From contig JAWXUU010000010.1 in assembly GCA_044426085.1 (NCBI GenBank), positions 30,483 through 94,482 on the forward strand: 64,000 bases of DNA. Direction: 5' to 3'. The first letter of the stretch is position 1, and each line of letters begins with the position of its first letter. The position numbers and the translations under genes were made by a program. The DNA is from JAWXUU01 sp044426085. Its GTDB lineage: Bacteria; Bacillota; Clostridia; Christensenellales; CAMQZB01. Below, piece after piece: positions 1 to 7,297 of this stretch. Under the pieces are notes generated by a model that was not told where the DNA came from, made no database searches, and saw nothing but the letters and a program-made list of their open reading frames with translations.

Positions 1-1
1 T

Positions 2-1285
2 GACGTCGCTCACGAAGTTATCATTCGTGAAGACGACTGTTTCGAAACAGCTGGCGAAAAAGTGAAAGGTATGATGATTTCAGCAATCATCGGCGAAAAA
101 TCATCAGTTGGCGACGAAGCTCAAATCATTGAAAAACTTTCTGAAAGAATCAATGGCAGAGTTGCAGTTTCTGATGTTATCCACCCACAAACTGGCGAAG
201 TTTTGGCAATCGGCAACGAAATGATCACAGAATCACAAGCTAAAGCTATTGAACAAGCGGGTATCAAAGAAGTTGAATGTAGAACTCTTCTCACTTGCAG
301 AAGCAAAAGTGGCGTTTGTGCAAAATGCTACGGCAAAAATATGGCAAACGGCAAGCTAGTTCACATCGGTGAAGCGGTCGGCGTTATCGCGGCTCAATCA
401 ATCGGTGAACCAGGAACACAGCTCACAATGAGAACATTCCATACCGGCGGTGTTGCGGGTGCGGACGATATCACTCAAGGTTTGCCACGTATCGAAGAAA
501 TTTTCGAAGCAAGAAAACCAAAAGGTATGGCTATCTTGTCTGAATACAGCGGAACTGTAAGCTTCAAAACTGACCACGGTATCAGAAAAGCGGTCATCAC
601 TCAAGCGGACGGCACAGAAAAAGAATACCCAATCCAATACGGAACTGATGTGAAAGTCAACGAAGGCGACAGCGTTGTTCCAGGCACAATCATGACAGGC
701 GGTTCAATCAACTTGCACGATATCCTAAAAACAACAGGCGTTCGTGGCGTTCAAGATTATATCCTTACAGAAGTTCAAAGAGTTTACCGTTCTCAATCGG
801 TTTCTATCTCTGATAAACACGTCGAAATCATCATTCGCCAAATGCTTAAAAAAGTTAAGGTTGAAGACGTCGGCGACACTGATATCCTTCCTGGCGATTT
901 GATGGATTTGTTCAAATACGAAGAAGAAAACGAAAAAGCTATCATGAATGGCGGAAGACCAGCAGTTGCAAAACGTGTTCTTCTTGGCGTAACAAAAGCT
1001 TCTCTCGCAACTGAATCGTTCCTTTCTGCCGCTTCTTTCCAAGAAACTGCAAGAGTGCTCACAGAATCAGCTATCAAAAACAAAATCGATCCACTCGTGG
1101 GGCTTAAGGAAAACGTTATTATCGGTAAACTTATCCCTGCCGGCACTGGCGTTGGTAAATATAAATCCGTTACTACCGCTGTCGTGCAAAGACCAGACAT
1201 CAACCTTGGCTACGACGATCAAGAATTCGACTACGAACTGTTCGACGATTCTGAAGGTCAACCAGGCGATGCTGTCGAAGCTTAA
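2..1285 (+). CDS. rpoC: DNA-directed RNA polymerase beta' subunit, C-terminal part (5' end outside window)
   Basis: This is the C-terminal 427 residues of the RNA polymerase beta' subunit; the reading frame is open from base 2, so the gene starts outside the window. Family landmarks are clear: the last three cysteines of the second zinc site (LLTCRSKSGVCAKCYG, with a DDC upstream at about nt 35-43), then the nearly invariant GEAVGVIAAQSIGEPGTQLT run into the trigger loop (RTFHTGGVAGADD), then LPRIEEIFEARKPKG, and near the end GLKENVIIGKLIPAGTG. No large lineage-specific insertion is seen in the trigger loop. The tail is acidic. In most bacteria rplL-rpoB-rpoC are contiguous; here rplL ends about 51 kb downstream without rpoB behind it, so the cluster is split. 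A terminator follows. Confidence 0.98.
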   Translation, partial: DVAHEVIIREDDCFETAGEKVKGMMISAIIGEKSSVGDEAQIIEKLSERINGRVAVSDVIHPQTGEVLAIGNEMITESQAKAIEQAGIKEVECRTLLTCRSKSGVCAKCYGKNMANGKLVHIGEAVGVIAAQSIGEPGTQLTMRTFHTGGVAGADDITQGLPRIEEIFEARKPKGMAILSEYSGTVSFKTDHGIRKAVITQADGTEKEYPIQYGTDVKVNEGDSVVPGTIMTGGSINLHDILKTTGVRGVQDYILTEVQRVYRSQSVSISDKHVEIIIRQMLKKVKVEDVGDTDILPGDLMDLFKYEEENEKAIMNGGRPAVAKRVLLGVTKASLATESFLSAASFQETARVLTESAIKNKIDPLVGLKENVIIGKLIPAGTGVGKYKSVTTAVVQRPDINLGYDDQEFDYELFDDSEGQPGDAVEA

Positions 1286-1321
1286 TTATAATCAAAATAA
1301 ACCAATATTAATTTATTGCGA

Positions 1322-1349
1322 AAAAAAGACAGCTCAGCTGTCTTTTTTT
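1322..1349 (+). terminator. rpoC intrinsic terminator
   Basis: A perfect inverted repeat AGACAGCT/AGCTGTCT is followed by a run of seven T, 37 bases after the rpoC stop codon. It is a standard Rho-independent terminator. Confidence 0.9.
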
Positions 1350-1381
1350 GTGCTTTAAAATGCGTTTTTGGGATTGTTTTT

Positions 1382-1717
1382 TATGGGGCGCTGCCCCACA
1401 CCCCGCAAGGGTGGCGACCACCCTTGACCCCTATTGGGGGTTATGCGTGAAAGTTTGGGAACTGAAAAAAGGCTTCGCCTTTTTAAAAGTTTTTAAAACA
1501 CACCTTGCCCATTGGCATTTTAAAAAGCTCTCGCTTTTTCTTGTAGGTTACAACCCCCACAAGAAAGCGAGAGCTTTCTTAGGTATCAAAATTTTGAAAT
1601 ATAAATTCTTTCGTGTAGAAAAGGCGAAGCCTTTTCACTCACCCATGGGTAGTGCATAACCCCCCAATCGGGGTCAAGGGTTTCAAACCCTTGCGGGGTG
1701 TGGGGCAGAGCCCCATA
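1382..1717. repeat. Nested GC-rich palindromic element with about 64 bp terminal inverted repeats
   Basis: The left arm (1382-1446) and right arm (1654-1717) are reverse complements with only a few mismatches: both read from outside as TATGGGGC(G/T)CTGCCCCACACC and end inside at GGTTATGC. Each arm contains its own smaller palindromes (GGGGCGCTGCCCC, CAAGGGTGGCGACCACCCTTG, CCCC..GGGG). The interior holds further paired hairpins, for example AAAGCTCTCGCTTT at 1524-1538 with AAAGCGAGAGCTTT at 1563-1577, and AAAGGCTTCGCCTTT/AAGGCGAAGCCTT. The full 336 bp could fold as one branched hairpin. It carries no credible gene. It fills most of the gap 1350-1746. A related arm occurs at 53408-53460. Confidence 0.85.
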
Positions 1718-1746
1718 AAAAAAACAAAACTTAAACCCCCTAAAGC

Positions 1747-2943
1747 CTACAACCCTTCTGAAACGGCGAAAGCGGAGCTCCATGCCCATTGCAGGTTGAA
1801 CCCACCGCATTCACCGCAGACGTTGAGAGCTTCACCGCATGCGAACAGGTTTGGGGTGATGATTGACTGTAGATTTTTATCAAACTCTGCAAGTGGCACA
1901 CCGCCGACTGTTGATTGAGCTTTAGCAAATGAAAGATTGCCTACGAAATCGAACGCGAATGATTTGGTGATTTTCGCGATTTTGATGATATCTGCGTTTG
2001 AAATTTGCGATATTTTTTTTCCGTTCAGGCAAGCTTCTTTGATAATACAGCGCGCGATTTGGTTTGCGACGGTTGTGAAAAGCAGAGTTTCGCAATCGCA
2101 ATCGCGGTATAGATTGGCTTTTGCAGAAAGGGCGGAAACCAAGTTTTCAAGATTGGTATCGGGCAAGAAATCCACAGTTATCACGCCGTTTTTGAAAGGG
2201 GCGGAGAAAGTGGAAAGAAGAAAGCTGACGGGGCCGGAAAGGGCGAACTCGGAAAAGTGCATTTCATCTGCGAAAGTGGCGAGTGGTTTGCCGTTTTGCG
2301 AGAATGTTGCAACCACTTCCGACTTGATACCTTTCAGTGTTTTTGTGTGTTGCGAAGTTGTTTTCAACTGCACGAGTGCGGGGTGAAGTGCGGTTGAGGA
2401 GTGACCTAGTGATTTCAAGATTTTCACGCCAAAACCGTCGGTGTTGAGGTGTGGGCAAGCGCAGCCGCCAAGTGCCACAACGATTTTTTTTGCGGAAATT
2501 TCACCGCTTGAAGTTTGGATTTTGAATATAGAACCGACTTTTTTCACCGTTGAAATCTGGTGTGAAAGGAAAACGTTGATGTTCTCGCGTGCAATAGAAA
2601 AGCGAAGAAGATCGACAAAACTGCTAGCAGAAAAAGAGCGTGGGAATATTTTGTTGCCTATCGAAGTTGTTTCTATGCCGAGTGTGGTGAAAAAATCGAG
2701 AGTGTTTTGAAGGTTGAAATTTTCGATAAAATAAGAGCAGTCGTCGCCGAAGAATTTTTGTGGATGTAGTGCTTTGTTTGTGATATTTCCTCTGCCGTTT
2801 CCCGTTTGGGCAAGCTTACGCATAAGGCGCTCGCCACCTTCCACGATTGCGATTTCAGTTCCGCTGTATTTTTTGCAAGCCATAAGCGCAGTGCAAACGC
2901 CGGAAGCGCCACCGCCGAGGATTACAATTTCGAAAGTTTTCAT
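1747..2943 (-). CDS. NAD(P)/FAD-dependent oxidoreductase, BaiN/HI0933 (YhiN) family
   Basis: A 398-residue flavoprotein of the HI0933/BaiN-like family, probably cytosolic. The N-terminus has the dinucleotide-binding ILGGGASG motif (about residues 8-15) followed by the family signature KLAQTGNGRGNITN (about 43-57). The C-terminus has the typical FACGEALNVCGECGGFNLQWAWSSAFAVSEG. Length fits the family. Members are predicted flavin oxidoreductases; one homologue acts in bile-acid dehydroxylation, but substrate cannot be read from this sequence. The start at 2943 has AGAGGTAA upstream. It is a single gene, divergent from the phosphohexomutase, converging on the nested palindrome and rpoC. Confidence 0.92.
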   Translation of the reverse strand: MKTFEIVILGGGASGVCTALMACKKYSGTEIAIVEGGERLMRKLAQTGNGRGNITNKALHPQKFFGDDCSYFIENFNLQNTLDFFTTLGIETTSIGNKIFPRSFSASSFVDLLRFSIARENINVFLSHQISTVKKVGSIFKIQTSSGEISAKKIVVALGGCACPHLNTDGFGVKILKSLGHSSTALHPALVQLKTTSQHTKTLKGIKSEVVATFSQNGKPLATFADEMHFSEFALSGPVSFLLSTFSAPFKNGVITVDFLPDTNLENLVSALSAKANLYRDCDCETLLFTTVANQIARCIIKEACLNGKKISQISNADIIKIAKITKSFAFDFVGNLSFAKAQSTVGGVPLAEFDKNLQSIITPNLFACGEALNVCGECGGFNLQWAWSSAFAVSEGL

Positions 2944-3033
2944 AAAAAATTACCTCTTTTTGATTATGGGTATATTATATCAAATAATTTGTAAAAAATA
3001 TATATTTTCTGCGATATTTTTTTCACATTAGGG

Positions 3034-3062
3034 TTGAAAAGGCAAAAAAAGTGTGATAAAAT
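3034..3062 (+). promoter_or_regulatory. Sigma-A promoter of phosphohexomutase gene
   Basis: TTGAAA (3034-3039) and TAAAAT (3057-3062) are separated by 17 bp, 57 bp before the start codon. Confidence 0.65.
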
Positions 3063-3118
3063 GAATAAGTGAAGCATTCACTAAAAAAATAATCTAATGT
3101 AAAATTAAGGATGGTATA

Positions 3119-4840
3119 ATGATGAAAGATTATCGCGGTATTTTTAAGCAGTGGGAAGAGTTCGGGATTGAAATTCCAGAACTTTTGGCAGACATGAAAC
3201 TTGCCAGTGGCGACGAAGAAGAAATCAAAGATAGATTCTATCGCGATTTGGAATTTGGAACAGCGGGACTTCGCGGTATTTTGGGCGCGGGCACAAACAG
3301 AATGAACGTGTTCACAATCGCTCGTGCAACAAGGGGGCTTTGCCAATTTTTGGCTGACCAAAAGGAAAATTATGTTGTTGCAATCGGGTATGATTCAAGA
3401 ATAAATTCCGACGTGTTTGCAAAACTTTCAGCTTGCGTTATCGCATCAATGGGTGGCAAAGCCTATATCTATGACAGACTTTTGCCAGCACCACTTTTGT
3501 CTTATGCTTCAAGAGAGCTCAATGCCGATGCCGGCATCATGGTTACAGCATCACACAACCCTGCAAAATATAATGGCTACAAAGTTTTCGGTGGCGACGG
3601 ATGTCAAATCGGGCCAGAAGTTGCCGATGTTGTTCTTGCAAAAATCGACAATCTCGACTTGCTTGAAAGCTACGACCCAACGCTTGATTTCGACGCACTT
3701 ATGAAAGAAGGCAAGATTGAATATATTTCAAACGAAATCCTTGAAAACTTCTATGAAATCGCATTGAAAGAAAGAGTTTTCCCTGACGCGATTGAAAATA
3801 CATCACTAAAAATCACATATACGCCACTCAACGGCACAGGCAACGAACCTGTGAGAAAGATTTTGGACATGGCGGGATATAAAGATATCACGGTTGTTGC
3901 AGAACAAGAACATCCAGACGGCAACTTCCCAACTTGCGCGTATCCAAACCCAGAATTCAAAGAAGCATTGGAACTTGGGCTCAGAGATGCAAAAGCAAGT
4001 GGCAGTGACCTTTTGATTGCAACAGACCCAGACGCCGACAGAGTTGGTATTGCGGTTAAGGAAGGGGATGATTATATCTTGCTTTCAGGCAACGAAGTTG
4101 GTGTTATGCTACTTGAATATATCATCCGTGGCAAAAAAGAAAAAGGCACATTCCCACAAAACCCAGTTGCTGTTAAAACAATCGTTTCAACACCGCTAAC
4201 TGATAAAATCTGTGCAAAACATGGCATTGATTTGAAAGACGTTTTGACAGGATTTAAGTTTATTGGTAACGAAATCACTAAGCTTGAAGGTGTGGATAGA
4301 TCAGACGATTTCCTTCTTGGCTATGAAGAAAGTTATGGATATTTGAAAGGTATCTACGTTCGCGATAAAGATGCAGTGACAGCTTCTCTTATCATCGCAG
4401 AAATGGCGGCTTACTACAAAATGAAAGGTCAATCGCTTGCTGATGTGAGAACTGCAATGTATGAAGAATACGGCTATCTTATGAACTACACAGAAAATTT
4501 CGCATTCCCAGGCGCTGAAGGCATGGTTGAAATGGCGGGTATCATGACAAAAATGAGAGCTGATAAGTTCAAAGATTTGGGTATCAAAGTTATCGCGTTT
4601 GCGGATTATTTCGACGGCTACAAACAAGATATGATTTCTGGCGAAAAAGAAACAATCGAATTCCCACAATCAAACGTTCTTTCTTTCAGCTTCGAAGGCG
4701 ACTTGAAAATCATCATCAGACCATCAGGCACAGAACCAAAAATCAAACTATACTACACAGTTTCCGGCAAATCAGCTGAAGAATCAGCAAGCAACTATGC
4801 CGAAATCTCTGCAAAAGTAAAAGAATATGTTTTTGGATAA
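3119..4840 (+). CDS. Phosphoglucomutase/phosphomannomutase (alpha-D-phosphohexomutase)
   Basis: A 573-residue cytosolic phosphohexomutase that interconverts sugar 1- and 6-phosphates, feeding glycogen, cell-wall and glycolytic pools. All four family motifs are present: the phosphoserine loop TASHNPAKYNGYK (about 142-154), the metal site DPDADRVG (about 303-310), the sugar loop GYEESYGYL (about 402-410), and the phosphate site RPSGTEPKIKLYY near residue 540. Length and motif forms resemble the PgcA/PGM2-like branch found in Firmicutes. Two adjacent ATG codons (3119, 3122) follow AAGGATGG; either could be used. It appears monocistronic with its own promoter. Which hexose is preferred cannot be decided here. 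Confidence 0.95.
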   Translation: MMKDYRGIFKQWEEFGIEIPELLADMKLASGDEEEIKDRFYRDLEFGTAGLRGILGAGTNRMNVFTIARATRGLCQFLADQKENYVVAIGYDSRINSDVFAKLSACVIASMGGKAYIYDRLLPAPLLSYASRELNADAGIMVTASHNPAKYNGYKVFGGDGCQIGPEVADVVLAKIDNLDLLESYDPTLDFDALMKEGKIEYISNEILENFYEIALKERVFPDAIENTSLKITYTPLNGTGNEPVRKILDMAGYKDITVVAEQEHPDGNFPTCAYPNPEFKEALELGLRDAKASGSDLLIATDPDADRVGIAVKEGDDYILLSGNEVGVMLLEYIIRGKKEKGTFPQNPVAVKTIVSTPLTDKICAKHGIDLKDVLTGFKFIGNEITKLEGVDRSDDFLLGYEESYGYLKGIYVRDKDAVTASLIIAEMAAYYKMKGQSLADVRTAMYEEYGYLMNYTENFAFPGAEGMVEMAGIMTKMRADKFKDLGIKVIAFADYFDGYKQDMISGEKETIEFPQSNVLSFSFEGDLKIIIRPSGTEPKIKLYYTVSGKSAEESASNYAEISAKVKEYVFG

Positions 4841-4867
4841 AAAGCCGAAGGCTTTTTACCCAAAAAC

Positions 4868-5064
4868 AATTAAAAATTAAAAATGAAAAATTAAAAATTG
4901 TGGTAAGGCATGGGCTTCGCCCTATGCATTCAATTATTAGAAAATATTATAGTAGCGTTACTATTTGCAAGTAACGCTACTTTTGTCATTTCAAATATAG
5001 CATGCACGAGCACCGCGAGTGCTTACCATAATTTTTAATTTTTAATTTTTAATTTTTAATTATC
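4868..5064. repeat. Heptamer-armed palindromic element, copy A (core type 1)
   Basis: The left arm is a degenerate array of AATTAAA heptamers running into AATTGTGGTAAGGCA; the right arm is TGCTTACCATAATT followed by four to five TTTTTAA heptamers. Inside are small hairpins (GGGCTTCGCCC; AGCGTTAC/GTAACGCT; GAGCACCGCGAGTGC). Core type 1 is shared with copies at about 38390 and 48690. A possible outer box GTGCAGAATTTCGTACC lies at 5087-5103. Confidence 0.85.
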
Positions 5065-5131
5065 CTGTTTTTAATTATCCAACTTAGTGCAGAATTTCGT
5101 ACCTAGCAACCACACACCTCCCGTATTTCAT

Positions 5132-5160
5132 TTGACAAAACCCTACTATTGTGATAGCAT
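5132..5160 (+). promoter_or_regulatory. Promoter of the cobalamin operon
   Basis: TTGACA (5132-5137) with a 17 bp spacer to TAGCAT (5155-5160), placing the transcript start just ahead of the riboswitch. Confidence 0.6.
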
Positions 5161-5165
5161 GGATA

Positions 5166-5300
5166 TATAGAAAATAAAAAAGGGGAAAGCGGGTGAAATT
5201 CTCGCGCAATGCCTGTTACCGTGATTGCAATGCATAAGTCGGGATTCCTGTTTTTAAAGCTTTACAGGATTATAAAGTTTGGGGTTATTCCCGATTTTGC
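5166..5300 (+). ncRNA. Cobalamin riboswitch (leader of the cob operon)
   Basis: The conserved cobalamin aptamer boxes occur in order: GGGGAAAGCGGGTGAAATTC (5182-5201), GCCTGTTACCGTGAT (5211-5225, a variant of the GCC..CTGT box), and AAGTCGGGATTCCTG (5236-5250). Flanking GGGATT/TTCCCG-type complements could close the outer stem with the distal part of the leader. It ends about 40 bp before cbiA, next to the ribosome binding site, so translational or terminator-based shut-off by adenosylcobalamin is expected from known members. The boxes are slightly divergent, so exact limits are approximate. Confidence 0.85.
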
Positions 5301-5342
5301 TCAATCTGTATTGGATTGGGTTTTTTTATTATAGGAGAAGAT

Positions 5343-6665
5343 ATGAAAGGGCGAATTTTGATTGGTGGGACAAACAGTGGGTCTGGCAAGACCACTCTCA
5401 CGATTGGGCTTTTGAGCGCGCTGAAAAAACGCGGTCATTCTCTTTCTGCGTTCAAATGCGGACCTGATTATATCGACCCAATGTTCCACCGCGAGGTTCT
5501 TGGTGTTTCAAGCGGAAATTTAGATAGTTATTTTTATTCAGAAAATTTATGTCGCGAGCTTTTTTGCGAGAATGCAAGCGATTTTTCAATCATAGAAGGT
5601 GTCATGGGCTACTACGACGGCGGTGCGGGCTCAACTGCTAACCTAGCGAGAATCTTGGGCGCGCCCACAATTTTGGTGGTGAATGCCTCGGGTGCTTTTC
5701 AATCGGTGCTTGCGGTTATTCACGGTTTTCTTACTTGGGAAGAAAACAACATCGCGGGGGTGATACTCAACAACACAAGCCAAAACGTCTTTACTCAGCT
5801 GAAAGGCGACATAGAAAAAATGGGTGTGAAAGCGGTGGGATTTGTTCCGAAACTTTCCAAGGATTTACTTCTTGAAAGCAGACATCTCGGGCTTGTAACC
5901 GCGGGCGAAATTGAAAATCTTGCGACAAAAGTGGATAAACTTGCGGAAATTTTGCAAGCCACAATCGATATTGAAGCTATCCTTGAAATCGGCAATTCTG
6001 CAAGCAAATTGGAATATAAAAAGACGGAAATTGAAAAGTGCGAAAGCGTGAAAATTGCCGTTGCAAAAGACAGTGCATTTTGCTTTTGTTATCGCGAGAA
6101 TATTTCTTTGCTGGAAAAAATGGGTTGTGAAATCTGTTATTTTTCTCCGCTAGAAGATAAAAAACTGCCAGATTGTGATGGGCTTTATCTTGTTGGTGGC
6201 TATCCCGAACTGTATAAAAAACAGCTTGCGGAAAATCGCGAAATGCTTGCTGATGTTAAAGATAAAATCCAAAACGGCTTGCCCACGATTGCGGAGTGCG
6301 GTGGATATATGTATCTCACGGATAAAATCGACGGTGAAAAGATGTGTGGGGTTTTCCCATGCGAGTGCGAAAAAAAGGAAAAACTTGTGCGGTTTGGATA
6401 CCTGCAAATGAAAAAGCTTGAAAACGGCGGACTTTTTGATGGCAACTTCAAAGGTCACGAATTTCATTATTACGACAGCACAAATAACGGCGAGGCGTTC
6501 TCTTGCACAAAGCAAAACGGCACGTCGTGGAAAGCGGGGCACTTAACAGAAAGCGTTTATGCGGGATTTGGGCATTTGGCGTTTCACAGCGACAAAAAAA
6601 GTGTTGAAGATTTTATCAGAAAATGTAACGAATATAAAAATATAGGTGGAAAAGATGAGAAATAA
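5343..6665 (+). CDS. cbiA: Cobyrinate a,c-diamide synthase
   Basis: A 440-residue enzyme that amidates side chains a and c of (cob)yrinic acid using ATP and glutamine. The N-terminus carries the P-loop GGTNSGSGKTT (about 7-17) and FKCGPDYIDPMFH, which is diagnostic of CbiA/CobB. The C-terminal half is a class I glutamine amidotransferase domain with GLYLVGGYPELY and the nucleophile region TIAECGGYMYL. The start is set at 5343, eight bases after AGGAGAAG; an in-frame ATG at 5316 has no such site. First gene behind the riboswitch; its end overlaps cbiC by 11 bases, indicating translational coupling. Confidence 0.96.
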   Translation: MKGRILIGGTNSGSGKTTLTIGLLSALKKRGHSLSAFKCGPDYIDPMFHREVLGVSSGNLDSYFYSENLCRELFCENASDFSIIEGVMGYYDGGAGSTANLARILGAPTILVVNASGAFQSVLAVIHGFLTWEENNIAGVILNNTSQNVFTQLKGDIEKMGVKAVGFVPKLSKDLLLESRHLGLVTAGEIENLATKVDKLAEILQATIDIEAILEIGNSASKLEYKKTEIEKCESVKIAVAKDSAFCFCYRENISLLEKMGCEICYFSPLEDKKLPDCDGLYLVGGYPELYKKQLAENREMLADVKDKIQNGLPTIAECGGYMYLTDKIDGEKMCGVFPCECEKKEKLVRFGYLQMKKLENGGLFDGNFKGHEFHYYDSTNNGEAFSCTKQNGTSWKAGHLTESVYAGFGHLAFHSDKKSVEDFIRKCNEYKNIGGKDEK

Positions 6666-7284
6666 ATTAAAACCAATGGAAATTGAACAAAGAAGTATGC
6701 AAACAATTGCAAGCGAGCTTGGAACAACAGAAATCCCAAGCGAAAACCGCGATGTTGTTATGCGCGTTATCCACACGACAGCGGAATTTGATTATGTGAA
6801 TAACTTGGTGTTTTCGGAAGATGCGTGCAAAAAGGGCATTGAGGCGATAAAAAACGGCGCTCACATTGTGACGGACACAAAAATGGCGATGGCGGGTATC
6901 AACAAGGCTATGCTTGGCAAATTTGGTGGCGAAGTACACTGTTTTATTGGCGATGCCGATGTTGCAACAAAGGCAAAACAGCTTGAAACAACGCGTGCGG
7001 AAATTTCCATGGAAAAGGCGAAAAGTCTTGGGAATAATGTGATTTATGCAATAGGCAACGCACCGACAGCACTTTTCAAACTTCGCGACATGATTGACGC
7101 GGGAGAAATCCAACCAGCGCTTATCATTGGTGTGCCGGTTGGGTTTGTGAACGTGGTGGAATCTAAGGAAGAAATTTTGCAAACCAACGCGCCACACATT
7201 GTGGCAAAGGGAAGAAAAGGCGGAAGCAACGTTGCGGCAGCGATCGTGAATGCGCTTATGTATCAAGTTTGCGAAAGGGAATAA
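6655..7284 (+). CDS. cbiC: Cobalt-precorrin-8 methylmutase
   Basis: A 209-residue enzyme that moves the C-11 methyl group to C-12, giving (cobalt-)hydrogenobyrinate. It shows the expected catalytic histidine segment RVIHTTAEFDY (about 40-50), the TDTKMAMAGI loop, AIGNAPTALF and the C-terminal IIGVPVGFVNVVESKE and GRKGGSNVAAAIVNAL segments. Length is normal. The start is taken as ATG 6655 behind AGGTGG; a GTG at 6646 is possible. It sits between cbiA and the cbiJ-cobT fusion in the cobalamin operon. Confidence 0.96.
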   Translation: MRNKLKPMEIEQRSMQTIASELGTTEIPSENRDVVMRVIHTTAEFDYVNNLVFSEDACKKGIEAIKNGAHIVTDTKMAMAGINKAMLGKFGGEVHCFIGDADVATKAKQLETTRAEISMEKAKSLGNNVIYAIGNAPTALFKLRDMIDAGEIQPALIIGVPVGFVNVVESKEEILQTNAPHIVAKGRKGGSNVAAAIVNALMYQVCERE

Positions 7285-7297
7285 GTTTGGGGGAATG

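Noticed and set aside
1348..1918. Several overlapping open frames across the nested palindrome
   Set aside because: They run through inverted repeats on both strands, have no ribosome binding sites, and their products are just translations of the repeat arms.
5041..5063. Heptamer arrays as CRISPR or iteron arrays
   Set aside because: Period is 7 bp, there are no spacers, and arrays always occur as paired arms of a palindrome.
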